From Clostridiales bacterium UBA6981 (GTDB taxonomy: Bacteria; Bacillota; Clostridia; Oscillospirales; Oscillospiraceae), in the NCBI GenBank assembly GCA_002450075.1, contig DJYJ01000072.1, forward strand, positions 1 to 29,145: DNA of 29,145 bases, in the 5' to 3' direction. The position numbers were made by a program, and so were the translations under genes. The notes beneath the pieces were generated by a model, which was not told the DNA's origin, ran no database searches, and was given only the letters and a program-made list of their open reading frames with translations. Positions 22,982 to 29,145 of the stretch are shown in pieces. Each line of letters opens with the position of its first letter. Position 1 is the first letter of the stretch.

Positions 22982-24061
22982 TCAGTTCACCCCCTCTTTT
23001 TTGGGGCTGCCGCCCGCGGAGCCGGAGCGAAGGCGATTGAACAGGTTCGCCAGGCGGCTCTTGACCACCGGGGAGCCCGCCACGACGATGATGATGATCG
23101 CGATCGCCTTAAAGGCCTTGACGTTGACCGGGGCGACGTTCATGGCATAGAGCGTGGTGGTCAGCATCTGGATGATATAGGCGCCGAGGATGCTGCCGGT
23201 CAGATTGAAGCGGCCGCCGCCGAGGTTGTTGCCGCCGATCGCCACCGCAAGGATCGCGTCCATTTCGATATCGACGAGCAGCGTCTTGTGGTTGAGCTGG
23301 CCGAGACGGCATACGCCGATCAGTGCCGCGACCGAGACGCACACGCCGAGGAGAATAAAGCTGATGAGCTTGATCCTCGTGGGGTTGATGCCGTTGAGTC
23401 TGGCCGCGCCCTCGTTGATGCCGACGGCCTGGGTATAGATGCGAAGACTGGTAAAGCGGAAGAGCAGCGCCAGCAGCAGTCCCACGAGGATCACCGCGAA
23501 GATCGGCGTGGGAACGGGGATGCCGGGTATAGTCATGCCGATGGAGTTGATGATGGGACTGTTGAGCTGCGGGGTCGCATCGCCGTTGATCCAGTAGGCG
23601 ATCGAGCGGCCGCAGGAATAGAGGATCAGCGTGGCGATCATCGGCTGGATGCGGAAGACCGCGACCAGCGTGCCGTTGAAGAGCTTGAAGAGGATCGTCG
23701 CAAGGCAGCAGACCACGAAGCCCGCGATCACGCTCGCCGGTGTGATGCCGCCCATGGCCTGGATGATCTTGACAAACACGGCGCCGGAAATGGCGCCGAC
23801 CGCGCCGACGGAGATATCCTGTCCGCCGCAGGCCGCGGTCACAAGCGTCATGCCCATCGAGATGATGGCAAGCTCGCTGGCGCTGTCGATGATGCTGATC
23901 AGGTTGCCTGTCAGCACGATGTTGCCGGCGTTGTTCACACGCATGCCGATGGAGAAGAAGCTGATGTCGCGGATCAGGTTGAATACGATCAGGATGCCGA
24001 GCGCCACCAGCGGGATCAGCAGCTGTGAGAGCGCGCCGGTGCTTTTGTTTTTCCGTTTCAT
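22982..24061 (-). CDS. ytfT: Sugar ABC transporter permease, YtfT type
   Basis: A 359-residue RbsC-family permease with about nine helices. GMTLVTAACGGQDISVGAVG (about 74-93), RIQPMIATLILYSCGRSIA, GINPTRIKLISFILLG and ILAVAIGGNNLGGGRFNLTG mark the YtfT subgroup, in which Gln-Asp replaces the Asp-Leu of RbsC-type GGIDLSVG. It overlaps the ytfR stop by 4 nt and abuts yjfF. It would form a heterodimeric channel with YjfF, powered by YtfR. Confidence 0.88.
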   Translation of the reverse strand: MKRKNKSTGALSQLLIPLVALGILIVFNLIRDISFFSIGMRVNNAGNIVLTGNLISIIDSASELAIISMGMTLVTAACGGQDISVGAVGAISGAVFVKIIQAMGGITPASVIAGFVVCCLATILFKLFNGTLVAVFRIQPMIATLILYSCGRSIAYWINGDATPQLNSPIINSIGMTIPGIPVPTPIFAVILVGLLLALLFRFTSLRIYTQAVGINEGAARLNGINPTRIKLISFILLGVCVSVAALIGVCRLGQLNHKTLLVDIEMDAILAVAIGGNNLGGGRFNLTGSILGAYIIQMLTTTLYAMNVAPVNVKAFKAIAIIIIVVAGSPVVKSRLANLFNRLRSGSAGGSPKKEGVN

Positions 24062-25569
24062 CTTTCTTCCTCACCTCCCGCGATGGTCTTCATGACCTGC
24101 GCCTGCGTCAGCTCGTCTCCGCTCAGTTCGCCCACGATCTTGCGGTCGCGCATGACGATGAGACGCGAGCAGGTGCGCAGCATTTCCTCGATCTCCGAGG
24201 AGATAAAGGTGATGCTCATGCCCTCCTCGGCCAGCTTGAGCACCAGCTTCTGGATCTCGAGCTTGGTGCCGACGTCGATGCCGCGCGTCGGCTCGTCGAG
24301 GATCAGGTACTGCGGGTGCGTCAGCAGCCATCGGGCCAGGATGACCTTTTGCTGGTTGCCGCCGGAGAGGGACTTGATCGGTGTGTCCTGCGAGGCGGTC
24401 TTGATCTGCAGCGCCTCGATGTATTCGTCGGCAAAGGCCTCGGCCTTTGCGCGCGGGATCGGCCGGTTCATCCCCTGGATGGTCTGAAGGGCCAGAATGA
24501 TGTTTTCCCGTACCGAGAGGTCGGCAATGATGCCGTCTCGCTTACGGTCCTCCGGCAGATAGCCGATGCCGTTTTTCATAGCGTCGTGCGGATTGGAAAT
24601 ACGCACGTCCCGGCCGTTGATCTTGACCTTGCCGCCGGTCACCTGGTCGGCGCCGAAGATGGCGCGCACGCTTTCGCTGCGGCCGGAGCCGAGCAGGCCG
24701 GTAAAGCCGTTGACCTCGCCCTTGCGGATCTGAAAATCGAAGGGGCGGCACTCGGCGCTTGAAAGGTCCGTCGCCTCGTAGACGACGTCCTCATGCGTGC
24801 TGTCATGCCGGCCGATCTGTTCGAGCTCGGCCAGATCGTCAAGGCTCTTTCCGATCATCTTGGCGACCAGCTCCACCTGCGGGAGCTTGTCGACGGCATA
24901 TTCGCCCACGAGCTCTCCGTTGCGCAGGACGGTGATCCTGTCGCTGACCTCATAGACCTGCTCAAGGAAGTGCGTGACAAAGATGATGCCGACGCCTCTT
25001 GCGCGCAGATCCCGCATCAGCTGGAAGAGCATGGCGACTTCTTTATCGTCAAGCGAGGAGGTCGGCTCGTCGAGGATCAGTACCTTGCAGTTCATATCCA
25101 CGGCGCGGGCAATGGCCACCATCTGCTGCACCGCGAGGGAGCAGCGGGAGAGCTCCTGCTTTGCCCGGGCCGGGATCCCCAGATTGTCAAGGATCTCCGT
25201 CGCCCTTTTTTCGTATTCTTTCCAGTGAACGACCGTGTCGTTCGTTCTGCCGATAAACATATTTTCCGCAACCGTCAGATTCGGGCAGAGCGTGATCTCC
25301 TGATAGACGGTGCTGATGCCGATGTTTTGAGCCTGCTGAGGAGAATGAATGTGTGCCTCGCCCGGGTATCCCTCAATCTCGATGCTGCCGGCGTCCTTTT
25401 CATACACGCCCGTCAGAACCTTGATCAGCGTGGATTTCCCGGCGCCGTTTTCCCCCATCAGCGCATGGATCTCTCCCTTGCGCAGCGTAAAGTCGACATT
25501 GTTGAGCGCTTTTACGCCGGGGAAAGATTTGCATATCCCGCGCATGGCTAAAACGATTCCGTCTTCCAT
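24058..25569 (-). CDS. ytfR: Sugar ABC transporter ATP-binding protein, YtfR type
   Basis: A 503-residue tandem ATPase. NBD1 has LMGENGAGKSTLIKVLTG (Walker A), a degenerate signature (LSRCSLAVQQM) and LILDEPTSSLDDKE. NBD2 has a degenerate Walker A (GLLGSGRSES), signature LSGGNQQKV and LILDEPTRGIDVGTKLEIQ. One good and one poor site is normal for this family. AGGAG lies 8 nt before the ATG. It is first of three coupled genes (ytfR-ytfT-yjfF) downstream of the two-domain lipoprotein. Confidence 0.92.
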   Translation of the reverse strand: MEDGIVLAMRGICKSFPGVKALNNVDFTLRKGEIHALMGENGAGKSTLIKVLTGVYEKDAGSIEIEGYPGEAHIHSPQQAQNIGISTVYQEITLCPNLTVAENMFIGRTNDTVVHWKEYEKRATEILDNLGIPARAKQELSRCSLAVQQMVAIARAVDMNCKVLILDEPTSSLDDKEVAMLFQLMRDLRARGVGIIFVTHFLEQVYEVSDRITVLRNGELVGEYAVDKLPQVELVAKMIGKSLDDLAELEQIGRHDSTHEDVVYEATDLSSAECRPFDFQIRKGEVNGFTGLLGSGRSESVRAIFGADQVTGGKVKINGRDVRISNPHDAMKNGIGYLPEDRKRDGIIADLSVRENIILALQTIQGMNRPIPRAKAEAFADEYIEALQIKTASQDTPIKSLSGGNQQKVILARWLLTHPQYLILDEPTRGIDVGTKLEIQKLVLKLAEEGMSITFISSEIEEMLRTCSRLIVMRDRKIVGELSGDELTQAQVMKTIAGGEEER

Positions 25570-25603
25570 CCGTTCATCTCCTGTTCGATAAATCTAAAAG
25601 AAA

Positions 25604-25643
25604 CGCGGTGTGGATCGCGGATTGCTCCACTTTCCACACCGCG
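25604..25643 (-). promoter_or_regulatory. Intercistronic stem-loop after the binding-protein gene
   Basis: An 11-bp perfect stem (25604-25614/25633-25643) with an 18-nt loop and no T run. Such hairpins after binding-protein genes usually block 3' exonucleases or partly terminate transcription, giving more lipoprotein than transporter. Confidence 0.6.
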
Positions 25644-25685
25644 CTGCATTGCTTATTCTATGAATAGATCAGTGTGCGGGGATGA

Positions 25686-27701
25686 TCAGCCAAGACCGTA
25701 GGTGTCGATATCGTCCTGGGTGATGGTGCGGGCGTCAAAGCCCTTCTCAACGGAGATGATCTGGTTGAGCTCGTTCAGGCCTTCGATGGAACCGCCGGCC
25801 TCAAGGGTCTTGATCATCTGGTCGATGACACCGGCCTGGAACGGGCTGCACTGGCCGTCGTAGTTCCACTCGCCGGCAAGCAGCTTCTCCAGAGCCCACT
25901 TGTTGCAGTCAAAGCCCATGACGATGACGTCGCCGTCAACACCGTGGGTGATGCCCGCAGCGTCGAGCGCCTGGACAACGCCGTCAGCCATGCCGTCGTT
26001 CTCGGCATAGACGATGTTGAACTCTTCGCCCGCGTCAATGGCGGCCTTCGCGATCTTGTTGGCCTCGTTGGGATCCCAGCTGTCGCCGCCGGTGCCTTCG
26101 CGGACGATGGTCCAGTTGTCAGCCTCGGCGCACTTCTCGGTCAGAGGATCGCTGCGGCCGATCTGAGCGGCGCTGCCCAGCTGTCCCTGAATGTGCAGGA
26201 TCTTGTACTCTTCCAGGCCCAGGCTCTCAAGCCAGGCAACAGCGGTCTCGCCTTCCTGACGCATGTCGGAAACGACAGCGGCCGTGTACAGGCTGGGATC
26301 GCAGTCGATCATACGGTCGAACAGGAAGACCTTGATGCCGGCCTCTTTGGCCTCTTCAAGGACTTCGTCCCAACCGGTGGTCTCAGCGGCGGAGACAAGG
26401 ATGTACTTTACCTCAGCGGTGATGAAGCCCTTGGCGGCCTCGAGCTGCTTGTCGGCAGTGGGGGCGGTGACGAAGGTGGCGTCATAGCCGTTCTCGGCGG
26501 TGAAGGTATCGGTCAGATCCTTGACGTTGGCCTGGCGGTAGCCGGACTCGGACGGGTCAAGGTTGATGATGCCGACCTTGATGGGTTCGGCAGCGGCAGC
26601 AGGCTCAGCGGTGACGGGGGCAGCCTCGCCCTCGATGCCGAGCTGCTCAAGAGTGTAGTAGCCGGAGTCGATCAGCAGTTCCTTGTAGTTCTCGACCGTG
26701 CAGGCCACGGGCTCGCACAGGAAGCTGGGGATGATGCCGGTGCCGTTGTCATAGGTCTCGGTGTCGTTGATCGGGGGCTCCTGGCCCTTCATGATGGCGT
26801 CGACCATCTCAACGACCTTGGCGGCGAGGGTACGGGTGTCTTTGAAGACGCTCATCGCCTGCTTGCCGTCGATGAGGTTCTTCATGATGGCGATGTCGCA
26901 GTCCTGACCGGTGATGACCGGGTAGACGCTGCCGCTGTAGGAAGACTCGAGCGCGTTCTCAACGCCGAGAGCCGTGGAGTCGTTGGAGGCGAGGACCGCA
27001 TCCAGCTGCTTGTCGGCATAGTTGGAGCTGAGGATGTTCTCGAAGCGGGCCTGAGCGGCGTCGGTCGCCCAGTTGGCAGTCGCGACGACAGCCTTCTCGG
27101 TCTGGCCGGAGGGGCAGACGAGCTGGCCATTGTCCAGATACTGCTGCAGGATGCTCATGGCGCCGTCAAAGAAGAAGTTGATGTTGTTGTCGCCGGGGTC
27201 ACCGGTGATGAACTCGATGTTGAACGGGCCCTTGCCGTCCTTCAGACCGAGCGCCTCTTCGATGAACTCGCCCTGCTTGGTGCCGACGAGCCAGTTGTCG
27301 AAGGTGGCATAGTAGGTAACGGCGTCGGAGTTCATGATCAGACGGTCATAGGCGATGACGGGGATGCTCTTCTCCTTGGCCTGGGCCAGCACGGTGCCGA
27401 GGGAGTCGCCGTCGATGGAGGCGACGACCAGGACCTTGCAGCCGTTGGCGATCATGTTCTCGATCTGGGAGACCTGGGTAGCGATGTCATTTGCGCCATA
27501 CTGGAGGTCGACCTGGTAGCCGGCTTTCTCGAGCATAGCCTTCATGTTCTCGCCGTCCTGATTCCAGCGCTGCAGATCCTTCGTCGGCATCGCGACACCG
27601 ACGAGATCGCCGCCGGTCGCGGCGGGAGCCGCGGCCTGGCCGCAGGCGGCCAGTGCGAAGATCATGACGAGTGCGAGGACAAGTGCCAGAACTTTTTTCA
27701 T
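25686..27701 (-). CDS. Two-domain sugar-binding lipoprotein: ChvE-like + YtfQ-like fusion
   Basis: A 671-residue lipoprotein, twice the usual size. The signal peptide and lipobox LAAC put the lipidated Cys at residue 20. Domain 1 (about 32-355) matches ChvE/multiple-monosaccharide binding proteins: VGVAMPTKDLQRWNQDGENM, LQYGANDIATQVSQIENMI, VIAYDRLIMNS, YYATFDN, SGQ, FKDTRTLA and IPSFLCEPVACTVENYKELL. A Glu/Ala/Pro linker (about 356-373) follows. Domain 2 (about 374-671) matches YtfQ: VGIINLDPSESGYR, SAAETTGWDEVLEEAKEAGI, VFLFDRMIDCDPSLY, QGQLGSAAQIGR and VYAENDGMADG. There is no second signal peptide. Each half matches one of the two downstream transporters. GAGGAGG lies 8 nt before the ATG. 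Confidence 0.93.
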   Translation of the reverse strand: MKKVLALVLALVMIFALAACGQAAAPAATGGDLVGVAMPTKDLQRWNQDGENMKAMLEKAGYQVDLQYGANDIATQVSQIENMIANGCKVLVVASIDGDSLGTVLAQAKEKSIPVIAYDRLIMNSDAVTYYATFDNWLVGTKQGEFIEEALGLKDGKGPFNIEFITGDPGDNNINFFFDGAMSILQQYLDNGQLVCPSGQTEKAVVATANWATDAAQARFENILSSNYADKQLDAVLASNDSTALGVENALESSYSGSVYPVITGQDCDIAIMKNLIDGKQAMSVFKDTRTLAAKVVEMVDAIMKGQEPPINDTETYDNGTGIIPSFLCEPVACTVENYKELLIDSGYYTLEQLGIEGEAAPVTAEPAAAAEPIKVGIINLDPSESGYRQANVKDLTDTFTAENGYDATFVTAPTADKQLEAAKGFITAEVKYILVSAAETTGWDEVLEEAKEAGIKVFLFDRMIDCDPSLYTAAVVSDMRQEGETAVAWLESLGLEEYKILHIQGQLGSAAQIGRSDPLTEKCAEADNWTIVREGTGGDSWDPNEANKIAKAAIDAGEEFNIVYAENDGMADGVVQALDAAGITHGVDGDVIVMGFDCNKWALEKLLAGEWNYDGQCSPFQAGVIDQMIKTLEAGGSIEGLNELNQIISVEKGFDARTITQDDIDTYGLG

Positions 27702-27738
27702 TTTGGATCCTCCTCTTTCAAGTTTGATACTCGTATTA

Positions 27739-27757
27739 AGCCTCTTCTCGAGGCTTT
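27739..27757 (-). promoter_or_regulatory. 5' stem-loop of the lipoprotein mRNA
   Basis: AAGCCTC-TTCTC-GAGGCTT lies within a few bases of the predicted transcription start. A 5'-terminal hairpin of this kind often stabilises mRNA. Confidence 0.45.
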
Positions 27758-27767
27758 CATAAGCAGA

Positions 27768-27796
27768 TTTTACAAATGTTTTAAGAGAGTGTCAAG
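27768..27796 (-). promoter_or_regulatory. Promoter of the sugar-transport operon
   Basis: Minus strand TTGACA, exactly 17 bp, TAAAAT; near consensus. The -10 box is inside a 12-bp motif (27770-27781) that recurs before the ROK gene, a plausible repressor site. Confidence 0.82.
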
Positions 27797-27910
27797 ACAG
27801 TTTTTACGTTTTTAACTTTTCTTGTGCGTAATAGACGGCTTTTCTCTCGATTGATTAGGCATAATATCAAAAAACAGTTTCTTGATCTGTAAAGCAACTT
27901 TATAAATGTT
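27770..27910. promoter_or_regulatory. Repeated 12-bp motif TTTAYAAATGTT, candidate ROK operator
   Basis: TTTACAAATGTT at 27770-27781 overlaps the lipoprotein -10. TTTATAAATGTT at 27899-27910 lies 12 bp before the ROK gene -35, within an imperfect palindrome GCAAC-n9-GTTGC (27894-27912). Two copies at two divergent promoters fit autoregulated control by the ROK protein. Confidence 0.45.
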
Positions 27911-27922
27911 GCGAAAAAGGAC

Positions 27923-27950
27923 TTGACTTGGACGATTTTTCCCTTACAAT
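27923..27950 (+). promoter_or_regulatory. Promoter of the ROK regulator gene
   Basis: TTGACT, 16-bp spacer, TACAAT, 35 bp before the start codon; divergent from the transport operon. Confidence 0.6.
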
Positions 27951-27985
27951 TGAAAACAGATGCGCCGAAAGGAGGAGCGGACGAC

Positions 27986-29104
27986 ATGAAACAGCTCCGG
28001 GAAAACAACCCGATCCGCGGCAGGATCTATCGCACGCTGTATGAATCCAGGGAGTTCTGCTCGAAGCAGACGCTGGCCGCGCGCTGCGAGATCAGCATGC
28101 CGACCCTATATCAAAACCTCAGTGAGCTGCTCGCGGCCGGGCTTATCCATTATACCGGTGAAGGCGAGTTCACCGGCGGACGCCGCGCCCAGGGGCTGGA
28201 CATCGTGCCGGAGGCGCGCGTCGCGCTGGGCGTGTCGATCACGGAGCGCAGTCTGCGCCTTGTGGCGGCCGATCTGCGGCTGCGGGAGCTTGCCTATCAC
28301 TCGGTGCCCTACGACATGGTGGCCAATCTGCCGACCGGCGCGGCGGATCTCGGGCGCATCATCGAGGATTTCATCGACGAATTCTCGCTCGATCGCGGCC
28401 GGATCCTCGGCGTGGGCGTGACGATCCCGGGGCTGTTGACGGCGGACCGGACGCGCATCCTCTTTGCTCCGACGCTCGGGCTGCGCGACGTGTCGCTCGG
28501 CGAGTTGACGCGGGGTCTCCCCTATCCCGTCCGCGTCGACAACGACGGCTCGGCCAGCGGCCTTGCCGAGGGCTATGCACGCGGAGCAAAGGGGAACCTC
28601 GCCTATCTGTCGCTGGAGGACGGTGTGGGCGGCGCGGTCCTGATGCGCGGTGAGCCCTATACCGGCGACCATATCCGCAGCGGCGAGTTCGGCCATATCT
28701 GCGTCGAGCCGGGCGGTCTGCCCTGCTCCTGCGGGCGCAACGGCTGTCTGGAGGCTTACTGCTCGGCAAGACGTATCGAAGAGACCTTCGGCGTCTCGCT
28801 CGACGAGTTCTTCGATGGGGTCGCAGCGCACGAGCCGGCGTATGAATCGCTGCTGTACGATATACTGCGGCATCTGGCGCTGGCCGTGAACAACATCCAC
28901 ATGTCGCTCGACTGTGACATCGTGCTCGGCGGCTTTCTGTCGGAATACCTCCAGCCCTATCTGCCCATGCTGCGGCGCTATGTCCAGGCGCTCGACGCTT
29001 TTTCGGAAAAGGGCGATTATCTGCAGCTCAGCCGTCTGCGCCGCCATATCACGCCGCTCGGCGCCGCGCTGTATTTCATCCATGATTTCATCGCGACGGT
29101 TTGA
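27986..29104 (+). CDS. ROK-family (NagC/XylR-type) transcriptional regulator
   Basis: A 372-residue sugar-responsive repressor. The N-terminal winged helix (about 8-65) has KQTLAARCEISMPTLYQNLSEL as its HTH and GGRRAQG before the ROK domain. The ROK domain (about 78-372) has LGVGVTIPG, VDNDGSASGLAEGYARG and VGGAV. It also has the zinc motif with His237 (GEFGH) and Cys247, Cys249, Cys254 (PCSCGRNGCLE), characteristic of ROK proteins. GAAAGGAGGAG precedes the ATG; an upstream GTG/ATG-less extension of the frame is ignored. It is transcribed divergently from the two-domain binding protein, so it most likely represses that operon until its sugar is bound. Confidence 0.92.
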   Translation: MKQLRENNPIRGRIYRTLYESREFCSKQTLAARCEISMPTLYQNLSELLAAGLIHYTGEGEFTGGRRAQGLDIVPEARVALGVSITERSLRLVAADLRLRELAYHSVPYDMVANLPTGAADLGRIIEDFIDEFSLDRGRILGVGVTIPGLLTADRTRILFAPTLGLRDVSLGELTRGLPYPVRVDNDGSASGLAEGYARGAKGNLAYLSLEDGVGGAVLMRGEPYTGDHIRSGEFGHICVEPGGLPCSCGRNGCLEAYCSARRIEETFGVSLDEFFDGVAAHEPAYESLLYDILRHLALAVNNIHMSLDCDIVLGGFLSEYLQPYLPMLRRYVQALDAFSEKGDYLQLSRLRRHITPLGAALYFIHDFIATV

Positions 29105-29145
29105 CGCCCGTCCCATATAGTAAAAAAGGCGTTGTCTCAAAATAG

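Noticed and set aside
25944..27815. 623-aa frame antisense to the binding-protein gene
   Set aside because: Gly/Asp/Val-rich shadow of a GC-biased gene; the opposite strand has clear ChvE and YtfQ motifs, lipobox, promoter and ribosome binding site.
29105..29145. Possible terminator of the ROK gene
   Set aside because: An A-run and half of a possible stem (AAAAAAGGCGTTGTCTC) are visible but the second arm would lie beyond the window, so it cannot be supported.
1..29145. CRISPR array or classical defence system
   Set aside because: No regularly spaced direct repeats with unique spacers and no recognisable nuclease, toxin-antitoxin or restriction genes were seen.

Overview
The window looks like a chromosomal stretch of a GC-rich, gut-type Clostridia (Bacillota, probably Oscillospiraceae). 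The evidence is strong AGGAGG-type ribosome binding sites, the families DUF975, DUF3789, DUF4867 and DUF4367, a Spo0A C-terminal domain, and sugar ABC importers of the ChvE/MmsAB and YtfQRT/YjfF types. The genus cannot be fixed from sequence reading alone.

Region 1 (1-2427) is the right end of an integrative element lodged at the 3' end of a tRNA-Leu(CAG) gene. In order it carries the end of a Spo0A-C-domain gene, a 0.4-kb hairpin-rich stretch ending in an intrinsic terminator (candidate non-coding RNA), a 31-aa DUF3789 protein, an excisionase-like protein, a Tn916-type tyrosine integrase, and three 11-bp-phased repeats next to the tRNA. The rest of the element lies to the left of the window.

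Region 2 (2.5-14.2 kb) is mostly housekeeping: a DUF975 membrane protein, a SEDS (RodA/FtsW) protein, tsaE-tsaB for tRNA t6A synthesis, upp, an ECF sigma factor with a DUF4367 partner, and a tightly coupled Spx/ArsC-like - msrA - alpha/beta hydrolase - SDR operon. It ends with mgtE, preceded by a leader with its own 27-codon ORF, and a FUSC-type membrane protein fused to a HAD-like domain that has lost its catalytic aspartates.

Region 3 (14.2-29.1 kb) is a carbohydrate island, almost all on the minus strand. One operon encodes an FGGY (xylulokinase-like) kinase, a DUF4867 protein, an L-fucose/L-arabinose isomerase family protein and a 148-aa unknown. A second block encodes two complete sugar ABC import machineries: YtfR-YtfT-YjfF (galactofuranose type) and MmsA-MmsB (multiple-monosaccharide type). 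They appear to share a single 671-aa lipoprotein made of two fused binding proteins, ChvE-like then YtfQ-like, behind one lipobox. A ROK-family repressor is divergently transcribed from this lipoprotein gene, and a 12-bp motif is repeated at both promoters. The two-headed binding protein with two matching translocators is the most unusual thing in the window.
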